The notes beneath the pieces were generated by a model. That model was given only the letters and a program-made list of their open reading frames with translations, did no database searches and was not told where the DNA came from. From contig JANUWF010001165.1 in assembly GCA_026120185.1 (NCBI GenBank), positions 3,100,001-3,164,000 of the forward strand: 64,000 bases of DNA, read 5' to 3'. Shown piece after piece: positions 34,422 through 46,332 of this stretch; position 1 is the stretch's first letter; each line of letters starts with the position of its first letter. The stretch is from Voacanga thouarsii (Eukaryota > Streptophyta > Magnoliopsida > Gentianales > Apocynaceae). The translations under genes and the position numbers were made by a program.

Positions 34422-36612
34422 TGTAACACCCCACTACATAGGCTCAACAAGGCCGGGGATGTCGCCCCGTCCAAAGGACAATGGGTCTTTATAACTAGGT
34501 TACATGAAAATAAAATAAAATAAAAGACTTTAAAATTAAATTTATTACAACCCAAAAGATAAATACTGGCACAAATCCAAAATAAATTGTTTGCAACAAT
34601 CTCTCAAACAACACTTAAAGTAAATAACATGAGTCTTCAAGCACAGGCAACATTCTACCTAATGATCTCCACAGCAGGATCTTCCTGAAAAATATGGCAT
34701 AAAAGGATGGTGAGATAAAAATCTCAGTAAGCCCGTGTGTGCTTTGAGTGTCTCAAGTAAAATAATTCATGTATGCAAGTTGTAAAAGTTTCATAAGAAA
34801 AGGTGCTGGCAAGCAATAAATAAGTGTTGAAAATAAAGAGTGGCGTTTCACTTTTCAAACTATACATGTGCACAATAAATACAACCACTCAAATGGGTAG
34901 CCATGGGTTACCACACGTTGGGCCCCAAGACTAAATAACAGTCAGAATGCCACACTTTGTGCAAGCTGACAAAAGGTAGGTGTGCAGCCTACCGGGTGAG
35001 ATACTCCTCCATCTCTACACCCAAACTTACCAGTTGTCCACTCCGGAACACACAGTCCACATGACTGAAACTTGCTAGCTCGGACCGGTATGACCTACCG
35101 GACTGGCATCCTATCCAGGAAGGACTCACCCCTCAGAGGTGGCCACCTACTGAGAGACTTACCCTAACCCTTCAAAGATTAGTCCTGGTGGTCTACCCTT
35201 ATTGAGTACTTAACGTTGATTGTTCCCCTTGGGAGAAAATCGATCAAAACTTTGCTTTATTTGGTAATAGCAATTAAGGGTTTCCAAAAGTCTAGTCAAG
35301 TTGGGTTTTAGAAAGAGTTCAGCATTTTGTGTAAAACTACTTGTTCAATTTTCAAATGATTTGCTTGACTGAAATAAAAAGGAAAAACAGTCCTTAATTG
35401 CATTTACAAATAAATGTCCATATACATTGCATTTGCTTGCCACAATAACTTTTGGTCTTCACAAAACTCCATGCAGGAGCTTACCTGCTTCTTTGCTTGC
35501 TCACACTCAAAAGTCTTCCAAGGATGACCTAACCCCACTGGGGTAAACACAAAACATAAGGTCACATTCAAGCTATACCTGCCTTACATAAATAATTCTT
35601 AGCTCAACTAGTTACAACCATGATTAACCATGACCTCAGTGTCCTAAGCTTTAAGGCTAGATGCTAACGAATTTTATAAAATAAGTCTAGTTTGATAAGT
35701 TAAAATAATTAGGGGTTCTAAAATAATTGCTAATAAATTATAGACTCAAATAATAACTCTTGAGTGTTATTAATAATAAATAAACTAAGGTTTGAATTTT
35801 AAATAATATTAAGTCCTAATTAATTTTAATAAATGATAATTTAAAAATAGCTTTATTATAAATAAATAATAAATTAAATAATTTTTAATTTAAATATTTT
35901 TTTAAAAGATAATAATTAATTAATAATAAATAAAATTAAGAATAAATGAAATTTATTAAATTTTTGTTTAATAAAAATATTAATAGCCTAATTAAATATT
36001 CCAATCCAAATCCCCTAGTGTTTCGAATTTTGAAGGAAACTATAGTAGTAATTCTAATTTTTTTGTAATAAAATTTATTAATGAATATAACCTAGAATTA
36101 ACAAGAAAAGATTCATGATCACATTCTCAATCATCAACAATATATTAATCCATTCATGAACATACACTTGACTATCTCATACCATCACATGGCCAAAATC
36201 CTACCAAGCATAATCATCAATCATGGTTTCCATGGAACAATAAGAACATAAAAGCCTAATCACCTTTGATGTCATAATATCTAATCATGCTTCAAATATC
36301 CATAAAATTCATTAAGCATGAAGAACATACAATGATTCAAAAGGAAAATACATATATCCTAGTCATATACAACAATCATCTTGTCCTAACCCCAATCCCT
36401 TTATGCATATACTCAATCTCCCAATCATATTCCATCTCCCTATCAACACCTAAGAGACATGATTTCAGAATTTAATAAGAGAGGTTTAAGAATGAATACT
36501 TGGTTGTCGAGTACTTCGAAGAAGACAAAAGAAGGTCCACGCGCGATGGAGTGTCTTGAATGGTCCAATGAAACAAACGAACATGGTTGATGTTTGATCA
36601 ACCATTTCGGTT

Positions 36613-36688
<76 letters not shown>

Positions 36689-38599
36689 GGGAGAGAGAGA
36701 TCATTAGAATGATATAATTGAATGGAAGAAGATGAATAAGAAAGTTGTTCTTGACTTACCTTGTTGATGTTCCTGTGACCTTCAAGAAAAAGGTTGATTT
36801 CGATTCACTTGAAAATTTTGTTTGCAAGGTTTTGTGTTATAAATACCAGAAATGAGGTTTAGGGATTAAATGGAAGTGATTTGGAGTGTTCGAGAGTGAT
36901 TGGAGGTGTTTGGAGAAGGGTTAGGCTTGAAGAAGGTTAGTGTGTGTTCTTGGTGTTCTTGGTGAAAATGGAGAGAATTTGGAAGAATGCTGCACGAATT
37001 TTGGTAGAAGGCTGGCCGAATGGTATGGAATGAGTGAGGGTTTCGGTTTTCTGCTAGAAAGAGAGGGGATGATCAGATTTTTTTGAAATTTAAATGGAGG
37101 AAATAGTGGGGAGGTTTAAGGTAAGAGGTTAGCTATGGTGTTTTGATCAAGAGAGGTTTCTATGGTCTTCAATGGAGCCGGCTGAACATGGAGTTTTTCC
37201 TGAAATGATTGAAGGTTAATGTTGCTCAAGGCTGGCCGAAATTCAGTCCATGAAGGCAGAGAAAATTCTGGTTAATTAGCCTAATGCAAGAGTGGTTTTA
37301 ATGGAGTAAAAATGCTGAAAAATATTTGAAGTTCAAAGGAGTTTGAATGGAGTGATCTTAGGAGTGTTTTGTGGTGCAGCTATGGAGTCCTTATGCTCAA
37401 GGTAAGAGTGGGTTTTATGATGTTCAGTCTACAGCTGAGCAAGCTCAATTTTTACAGAGGTTGAAGATGATTTTCGGCCTTAGGCTAGAAGGGAGCAAGG
37501 TTGGAAAATTCTGGTTTCAAGTTGTTCAGAATTTTCGAAGATTGCAGAATTTTTTGGTGCAAAATTTTGCACACTCTTAGCTCGATTTTCAGAGGTTCTT
37601 CTGGGGTGTTTGAGGGTCTTCCAAGGTTGGATTTTCAGCCTTATTTCTGAACAAATACAGAAGAGATTTGCTGGCTTGAAGGTGAACTAAAAACAGCTTC
37701 ATTTCCTTGATTGCAAGCTGCGAAATGCCCAGTTTTTTTTTCCTGGTTTGGTGTTGTTTTGTGCAGTCCGAAATTTGCACAGTTTTTCCAGCTTCCAAGC
37801 CACATAAAATGACCATTTTCTTGGCAGCAAATGAATGGGATTATGGCCTGAATTTTTGAAGAAAGGGGCTGCAACAATTCTCGAAAATTTCCAGATTTCT
37901 TTCCACTAAAGTATGAACAGCATGAAGGTAGATTTGAAGGTCCTTTCATGGTGATTGATTTTCTCTTGGAACCCTTCCTATTTACCGTCCTATTTTCGGC
38001 CAACTACCCAACCACCATAGCTGATTTTAGAATTTCATGGTGGAGGAGTTATCCCAGAATTTTTTTGGAATTTAAAAGAAAGGATTTAATGGTTTTGAAT
38101 TATAAAGATGTTAAGACAAGCTAGAGGTAATAAATAGGACAAGAATTCCTCTAGAATTCTTTTTAGGACATGAGGATAAGATTAGGACATTCTCTTCATG
38201 TCTCCCCTAAGACAACATTCCTATTTTTATGGAATGCAAGAAAACAGAAATTCAAACCTAATGAAAATAATCATGATAAAACTTAAATAATGGGATTTGA
38301 ACTCATGACCTTAGAAATTAATTCACCAAGCTCTAACTACTAAATCACACTAACTCTTGTTCTTATTTTCTCACCCACGTATTTTTCTCATCTACTCCTC
38401 AAGTTATCTCCCTATTATGACCTCAAGCAAAATTACCATTTTACCCCTCCTACTCAACAAGCATAACTAAGCATTTAAACCTATAATCCACGATTCTAAA
38501 GCACATAAAATCATTCAAAAACATATATTTCATGCAAAATAATATGATAGGCATTCCCGACCCCCTTACTCTAGGGTTGTTTTTAGGTGGGGTTTCACA
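34422..38599 (-). repeat. gypsy LTR2 (4178 bp), mosaic of LTR3 and LTR1
   Basis: It serves G1 as 5' LTR and G2 as 3' LTR. Left of about 37236 it shares diagnostic variants with LTR3 (CACTACATA, GTGCACAATAA, TTTGCTTTATT, the GGTGG interruption in the GA tract, TGTTCGAG, GGCCGAA). Right of 37411 it shares them with LTR1 (GGGTTTTATGA, TTTTCGGCC, CAAAATTTTGC, GGCAGCAAATG, TCTCGAAAAT, CTATTATGACC). Private features include a 35-bp deletion between AGAAAA repeats near 36105. Confidence 0.93.
36616..36700. repeat. (GA)n microsatellite in LTR2
   Basis: About 85 bp of GA units with a GGTGGG interruption near its right end. The same interruption occurs in LTR3 but not in LTR1. Confidence 0.95.
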
Positions 38600-38645
38600 T
38601 CCTCCCCTGCTTAGGAGAATTTCGCCTCGAAATTCAGACGCACCT

Positions 38646-39600
38646 TTACCTCAGATCGGGATACTTTCGCTTTACCCACTCTTCTGTTTCCCATGTGGCA
38701 TCTCGCGTGCCATGATGCTCCCACTGCACTTTTACCATCGGAATCTGCTTGTTCCGGAGAGTCTTGATACTTCGGTCCAATATCTTTACGGGTTTCTCCA
38801 CATAGCTCAGGTCGGGTTGTAGCACTAACGGCTCATCATTCAACACATGTCCAGGATCGGCATTGTACTTCTTCAACTGTGATACATGGAATACGTCGTG
38901 AATTCCCGTCAACCCATCTGGCAAATCCAATCGATACGCCACCGGCCCAATTCTCTCTTTTATTGGAAACGGACCCAAATATCTCGGATTCAGCTTTCCC
39001 CCTTTCGGATGTTTCAGGTTTCCGCTACTCAGTGTCAGTTTTAGAAACACACTGTCTCCCACCTGAAATTCTAACATTCTCCGCCTATTGTCTGCATAAC
39101 TCTTTTGTCGACTTTGGGTTGCCTTCAAACTTTCCCTAATTAACTTAACCATGTCCGACATTTCCTGAACATAGACTTCTCCCGATTTTCTTATATGTCC
39201 ATCCTCTGACCAACTCCAGTATAGCGGTACTTGACACTTACGTCCATATAGAGTTTCATACGGAGCCATTCCAATTGAAGCCTGATAACTGTTATTGTAT
39301 GATAACTCAGCATACGGCACACTTTCAATCCACTTATCCCCGAAATCCAACACACAGGCTCTCAACATATCCTCCAATATCTGAATAACTCTTTCTGACT
39401 GTCCATCGGTCTGTGGATGCGCCGTCGTACTGAACTTCATACTAGAACCCATCGATTCTTGAAACTTGCCCCAAAATCGGGATGTAAATCTTGGATCATG
39501 GTCAGACACAATACTTGAAGGTACTCCGTGCAATATGACTATTTCCCGCACGTAGGTCTGAGCCAACTTTTCCATAGAATCCCTTACATTTTACGGGTAT
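38646..39600 (-). pseudogene. G2 integrase C-terminal half with chromodomain
   Basis: From [13 protein letters not shown] the minus strand is open for 309 residues through the catalytic Asp and Glu segments ([32 protein letters not shown]), GPFPIKERIGPVAYRLDLP, HDVFHVSQLKKY and a C-terminal chromodomain-like segment (KILDRSIKTLRNKQIPMVKV, then WEHHGTRDATWE and YPDLR). The VKV.W.......ATWE signature is that of Tekay-type chromoviruses, where the domain is thought to steer insertion toward heterochromatin. The frame is offset from the integrase start by the one-base loss near 39580 shared with G1. Confidence 0.92.
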
Positions 39601-40728
39601 GAAATGCGCCGACTTGGTCAGACGATCCACCACTACCCATATGGTGTCCTTTTGGCTCCTGGCCCTAGGGAGTCTGGTAACGAAGTCCATGGTTACCTCT
39701 TCCCATTTCCATTCCGGTACTGGCAACGGTTGTAATAATCCTGCAACCTTTCTGTACTCCGCTTTGACTTTCTGACAGGTCAAGCACGTTGAAACATACT
39801 TAACCACGTTTCGCTTCATCCCGGGCCACCAGTAAGACTTTTTTAGATCTTGATACATCTTGATCTCTCCTGGATGAATGGCGTACTTGCTCTTATGCAG
39901 TTCTTCTAAAATTCTGTCCCTCAACTGGTGCTCCTCGGGTACACACAAACGATCTCGGAAGTACAACACTCCCACTCCCTCCTGTCGGAATTCACTGCCT
40001 TGCCGTTTAAGCTCCTTATCCTTGAAAAGCTGAAATTTCGCATTACTCTGCGGGTCAACAACAATTTCCCGCCTTAGATCTGGTGTCAGCTTCAGGTTGC
40101 TAATAATGATCCTCTCTTCTTGCACTTCTGCTCTTCTTTCCAACACGTCCTGAACCATTTTGACCTCTTGTACTCTTAGCCTGGCCATTCTGACTTTCCG
40201 GCTCAGGGCATCAGCAACGACGTTGGCTTTCCCGGGGTGGTAGTTGATAGGACACCGGTATTCCTCCAGAAATTCCATCAATCTTCGCTGCCTCAAATTC
40301 AAGTCCTTCTGGGTGAAGATGTACTTCAGGCTTTTGTGATCAATGAACACCTCATATTCCACCCCATACAAATAGTGTCGCCATTTCTTTAATGCAAACA
40401 CAATGGCAGCCAGCTCTAGATCATGCGTGGGATAATTGACTTCATGCGGCTTCAGTTTTCGGGAAGCATAGGCGATCACCTTCCTATCTTGCATCAAAAC
40501 TGCTCCCCAGCCTTCCTTTGAGGCATCAGTATATAGGGCGTAAGGTTTATCTGCCTCCGGTAGACTCAACACAGGCGCTGTCATTAACCTCCGCTTCAAC
40601 TCTTGAAAACTCTTTTTGCATTTTTCGTTCCAAACAAAGGGTACGTCCTTTCTCAGCAGCCGGGTCATAGGAGATGCCAACGTCGAAAATCCCTTAATAA
40701 ACCTCCGGTAGTAGCTAGCCAACCCCAA
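39502..40728 (-). pseudogene. G2 RNase H and integrase N-terminal half
   Basis: A 408-residue open frame covers the RT thumb ([19 protein letters not shown]), RNase H ([54 protein letters not shown]), a linker and the integrase zinc region ([31 protein letters not shown]), ending after the first catalytic Asp ([10 protein letters not shown]). It runs out of frame at FYGKVGSD, where a base has been lost. It is the best preserved copy of this region in the array. Confidence 0.93.
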
Positions 40729-40764
40729 AAAGCTTCGAATCTCGGTGATGTTCTCTGGCTGCTT

Positions 40765-42081
40765 CTAGTCTGATACGGCTTCAACCTTCGCTGGGTCTAC
40801 TTTGATTCCCTCCGTAGTCACCACGTGGCCAAGAAATGCCATACTATCCAACCAAAACTCGCACTTGCTAAACTTGGCGTAAAGCTTGTGCTCCATTAGC
40901 TTTTCTAGTACCAACTTCAAATGTTCTGCATGGTCCTCTGGGCTCTTGGAGTATATAAGTATGTCGTCGATGAAGACCACCACGAATTTGTCCAAGTAGG
41001 GCTGGAACACTCGATGCATTAGATCCATAAATACCGCGGGTGCATTGATTACCCCGAAAGGCATCACCACAAACTCATAATGGCTATATCTTGTATTGAA
41101 GGCCGTCTTAGGAATATCCTCCTCTTTTATCCTCACTTGGTAGTAGCCTTGCCTCAAATCCAGTTTAGAGTAACAACTGGACCCTTGCAACTGGTCGAAC
41201 AGCTCGTCACTTAACGACAGAGGATATTTATTTTTGATGGTCAGGTTGTTCAAGCCTCGGTAGTCAATACACAACCTTAGAGTCCCGTCCTTTTTCTTTA
41301 CAAATAGCACCGGTGCTCCCCAAGGTGACGCGCTAGGTTTGATAAAGCCTTGCCTCACCAACTCCTCTAGCTGCTCCTTTAATTCCTTCAACTCCGCCGG
41401 TGCCATTCGATACGGGGTTCGAGACACCGGTTCCGCTCCTGGGATTAGGTCAATGGTGAACTCAACTTCTCGCTTGGGAGGTAGAGAAGTGAGTTCTGCA
41501 GGGAACACGTCGGGGAAATCCTTTACCACCTCAGTATCCTCCAGAGTGCACTGGTCCTTCGGCTTGTTTATCACATAAGACAAATATCCTTGACATCCTT
41601 GCCTCAACAATTTCTGGGCTTTAGCCCCAGCTATCAAGAACTTCAATTCTTTTACTTTCCCATCATTGAACTCCAACACATCACATCCCGGTCTAGTGAA
41701 CTGAATTGACTTATTCTTACAATCTACTCTAGCACCATGCTTCGCTAACCAATCCATCCCCAATATTAAATCGTAATCATCAATAGCTAAAACTATTAGG
41801 TCTCCCTCCAAGCTTTCTCTCCCTACTTCAACTTTACAATTTTGCACATACCGATTCGCTTGCACCATTTTCCCCAAATGCGTACTTACTATCAAGGTAA
41901 AAGGTAGTTCTACTCCATCCCAACCCAATTGATATGCAAAATTCTTATTTAAATAGGAATGGGTAGATCCAGGGTCTATCAATGCATTAACGGAACGACC
42001 TTGGATAGTAAACGTACCTTCCACTCTTCTTGCATCAGCCCCAACCTCCTCCCGGTTGAGAGCGAAAACTTTTGCTTTCAC
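40765..42081 (-). pseudogene. G2 protease and reverse transcriptase
   Basis: An uninterrupted 438-residue frame with protease ([26 protein letters not shown]) and RT ([46 protein letters not shown]) ends at a TAG (40765-40767) where Trp is expected. Unlike G1, the protease-RT join is in frame. The stop is shared with G1, so it predates the duplication. Confidence 0.93.
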
Positions 42082-43202
42082 CTGCGGCTTCTGCGTTCCG
42101 CTCCCGGAAGCTCCCGAGGTATTGGCTCGACTCGGCCCCGGGTTCTGAGCTGGGTTCCCCTACCCGATCCGGAGAAGTTTAGGGCAGGCGTTCCGTAGAT
42201 GATTCGGGTCTCCGCAGTGGTAGCACTTCCGCTCAACTCCTTTGGACCAGCAATTTTTCTCAATGTGACCCACTTTTCCGAAATGCCGGCATAATGGAAG
42301 ATTCTGCGCCGGACCAATCGGTGCTATTCGGGCTTGCTTTCTCCGATTTTGCCATTGTTGGTTGGCAGGACACTTGTTAGGTGGCTGCCTCTGAAAAGGT
42401 CTTGGTGGCGGTGTTGTCGGTACAAACGGTCGTGAAGCCAACCAGTTGCGATCTTCATTCTCAGTATGGGTAGCTGCGTCCACAGCCCCCGAATAAGTCA
42501 CCGGTGGAGAGGGTGCTAATGCCCTTCTTAACTCCTGCCTTAATCCCTTAACGAATTACCTTGTTCTGTTTTGTTTCGTATCCAGCAGCCTCTTGCAGTA
42601 CTTTAACAGCTGCGTGAACCGTGCTGCGTATTGGGCTACCGTCATGCTTCCTTGCTTTAGATTCTGGAACTCATCTTCCCATTTCTCAACTATCCACTGA
42701 GGGATATACTCTACCCGGAATGCTTCCACAAAATTAGCCCATGTCCAGTCTTGGTCTATCATCTCCCAGTCATCCTGAACCCTTTGCCACCACGCCCGAG
42801 CTGGACCCCTCAGCCGGAACGCAGCGAACTTCACCATTCATTTCTCGGTGTACTGGAGCGTAGCAAAGATGTCCTCCATCTGTTCCACCCATTGTTCTGC
42901 TTTTTGGTCTTATTCGGCCTCTCCCAAGAAGATAGGAGGTTGAAACTTTAGAAACCGCTCCAATGCCACGTCTTCCCCTTTTGGATTCCTCCGCTCAGTC
43001 AAATTTTGCAGAATCTCGGTCACCTTGTCGAATGCTTGCGTCATAGTCGCGCTAACTGGTTCTTTCGATCCCATCTCCGGCCCCATTTCGTTCTCATCCC
43101 CTTGATTTGGTGATGACATTTGAGTTGCATCAACCTCTGGTGTCACGGGCTCTGCCTCGGAACCCTTCTGCTGGATGTGGCTGCGCGACGTCTGGGTGCC
43201 AT
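42082..43202 (-). pseudogene. G2 gag (multiple lesions)
   Basis: The ATG is at 43202. The copy shares four lesions with G1: one base lost near 43158, TAA at about 42911, TGA at about 42838 and TAG at about 42161. A further TAA near 42556, where G1 reads through, is private. Gag core motifs (AWWQRVQDDWEMI, FRVEYIPQWIVEKWEDE) and the two zinc knuckles remain readable. Confidence 0.9.
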
Positions 43203-43475
43203 TCTAAACCATTCCCCAGATAATGAGTTTATGCATCAAAGTTAAAAAATATCCAAATTGAGCATGCATTCACATTCAATGTTAAGCGGAAGAAAATTAG
43301 ATGCAAATTTTGTATGAAGAATTGCATATAAATTTTTCTCAAAACTTAGAGTACCAGAGGTACTCTTATTTGCATAAATTTTGAAATAAAGCAATAAAGG
43401 GGCATGGAATCCTAGCATAGGAATTTATGAAAAATTGTAAATAAAATGCCCTAAACGTAGCAGAACTTGGCCTCT

Positions 43476-43931
43476 CTAATCCTCATCAGAATCTTCAATG
43501 TCTGCATCATATAACCACCCCCCAAAATTCCTAGTGAAATCCATCCCTGCCCCCCTTGCGAACCTATCTATGGGCTCCTTCCCGGGTCTCCTAGAACTCT
43601 CCCCGGTCTCAACTTGATTGGGTGGGGTTACAAAGGAAGGTCTAGGTGGAGATTCATAATCTATCTCCCCTGGGTCATCACTATCAGTAGTCAAGTCCAC
43701 TATGGGGCTAGGAGGATGGGGAACATATTCCATGTCTATCTCCTCGTCCTCACTGTCGGTAACCAAGTCGATCACGGGTATTGGAGGTGACTCAATGATC
43801 TGGACCTCATCGTCACTACTATCATCCAGGGCAATGATTGGCTGGGGTGCAGGCTGAGGCACTGGTAAGTCCTCCGGGTAGATAGGAATGGGAGGGTGCC
43901 CTTTCCTTGTGGTTCTAATCATCCTAACCAT
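43476..43931 (-). CDS. G2 leader ORF, intact SIM-like repeat protein
   Basis: This is the best preserved copy: about 151 residues from ATG 43931 with no internal stop. The layout is a basic N-terminus (MVRMIRTTRKGHPP), a proline-rich linker (DLPVPQPAPQP), three tandem acidic modules (PIIALDDSSDDE, PVIDLVTDSEDEE, PIVDLTTDSDDP), a P/S-rich segment (PPRPSFVTPPN) and an acidic end (LYDADIEDSDED). It lies on the sense strand, 273 bp upstream of gag. An open frame in an element whose gag and pol are full of stops may reflect recent decay, chance or selection. No known domain is recognised. SUMO binding is inferred from motif shape. Confidence 0.6.
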   Translation of the reverse strand: MVRMIRTTRKGHPPIPIYPEDLPVPQPAPQPIIALDDSSDDEVQIIESPPIPVIDLVTDSEDEEIDMEYVPHPPSPIVDLTTDSDDPGEIDYESPPRPSFVTPPNQVETGESSRRPGKEPIDRFARGAGMDFTRNFGGWLYDADIEDSDED

Positions 43932-44030
43932 CCTACAGCACAAATAGGACAGGTCAGATAAAATATTTGAACTTAATAAATCAAAACATATAATATCAAT
44001 ACTTGCCTAAACCTAGTCTCTGATACCACT

Positions 44031-46260
44031 TGTAACACCCCACTACATAGGCTCAACAAGGCCGGGGATGTCGCCCCGTCCAAAGGACAAGGGGTCTTTA
44101 TAACTAGGTTACATGAAAATAAAATAAAATAAAAGACTTTAAAATTAAATTTATTACAACCCAAAAGATAAATACTGGCACAAATCCAAAATAAATTGTT
44201 TGCAACAATCTCTCAAACACACACTTAAAGTAAATAACATGAGTCTTCAAGCACAGGTAACATTCTACCTAATGATCTCCACAGCAGGATCTTCCTGAAA
44301 AATATGGCATAAAAGGATGGTGAGATAAAAATCTCAGAAAGCCCGTGTGTGCTTTGAGTGTCTCAGGTAAAATAATTCATGTATGCAAGTTGTAAAAGTT
44401 TCATAAGAAAAGGTGCTGGCAAGCAATAAATAAGTGTTCAAAATAAAGAGTGGCGTTTCACTTTTCAAACTATACATGTGCACAATAAATACAACCACTC
44501 AAATGGGTAGCCATGGGTTACCACACGTTGGGCCCCAATACTAAATAACAGTCAGAATGCCACACATTGTGCAAGCTGACAAAAGGTAGGTGTATAGCCT
44601 ACCGGGTGAGATACTCCTCCATCTCTATACCCAAACTTACCGGTTGTCCACTCCGGAACACACAGTCCACATGATCGAAACTTGCTAGCTCGGACCGGTA
44701 TGACCTACCGGACTGGCATCCTATCCGGGAAGGACTCACCCCTCAGAGGTGGCCACCTACTGAGAGACTTACCCTAACCCTTCAAAGATTAGTCCTGGTG
44801 GTCTACCCTTATTGAGTACTTAACGTTGATTGTTCCCCTTGGGAGAAAATCGATCAAAACTTTGCTTTATTTGGTAATAGCAATTAAGGGTTTCCAAAAG
44901 TCTAGTCAAGTTGGGTTTTAGAAAGAGTTCAGCATTTTGTGTAAAACTGCTTTTTCAATTTTCAAATGATTTGCTTGACTGAAATAAAAAAGGAAAAACA
45001 GTCCTTAATTGCATTTACAAATAAATGTCCATATACATTGCATTTGCTTGCCACAATAACTTTTGGTCTTCACAAAACTCCATGCAGGAGCTTACCTGCT
45101 TCTTTGCTTGCTCACACTCAAAAGTCTTCCAAGGATGACCTAACCCCGCCTGGGGTAAACACAAAACATAAGGTCACATTCAAGCTATACCTGCCTTACA
45201 TAAATAATTCTTAGCTCAACTTGTTACAACCATGATTAACCATGACCTCAGTGTCCTAAGCTTTAAGGCTAGATGCTAACGAATTTTATAAAATAAGTCT
45301 AGTTTGATAAGTTAAAATAACTAGGGGTTCTAAAATAATTGCTAATAAATTATAGACTCAAATAATAACTCTTGAGTGTTATTAATAATAAATAAACTAA
45401 GTTTTGAATTTTAAATAATATTAAGTCCTAATTAATTTTAATAAATGATAATTTAAAAATAGCTTTATTATATATAAATAATAAATTAAATAATTTTTAA
45501 TTTAAATATTTTTCTTAATAGATAATAATTAATTAATAATAAATAAAATTAAGAATAAATGAAATTTATTAAATTTTTGTTTAATAAAAATATTAATAGC
45601 CTAATTAAATATTCCAATCCAAATCCCCTAGTGTTTCGAATTTTGAAGGAAACTATAGTAGTAATTCTAATTTTTTTGTAATAAAATTTATTAATGAATA
45701 TAACCTAGAATTAACAAGAAAATAATCTTACATCATGGTTTTCCTATTGCTAGAAAAGATTCATGATCATATTCTCAATCATCAACAATATATTAATCCA
45801 TTCATGAACATACACTTGACTATCTCATACCATCACATGGCCAAAATCCTACCAAGCATAATCATCAATCATGGTTTCCATGGAACAACAAGAACATAAA
45901 AGCCTAATCACCTTTGATGTCATAATATCTAATCATGCTTCAAATATCCATAAAATTCATTAAGCATGAAGAACATACAATGATTCGAAAGGAAAATACA
46001 TATATCCTAGTAATATACAACAATCATCATGTCCTAACCCCAATCCCTTTATGCATATACTCAATCTTCCAATCATATTCCATCTCCCTATCAACACCTA
46101 AGAGACATGATTTCAGAATTTAATAAGAGAGATTTAAGAATGAATACTTGGTTGTCGAGTACTTCGAAGAAGACAAAAGAAGGTCCACGCGCGATGGAGT
46201 GTCTTGAATGGTCCAATGAAACAAACGAACATGGTTGATGTTTGATCAACCATTTCGGTT

Positions 46261-46332
<72 letters not shown>

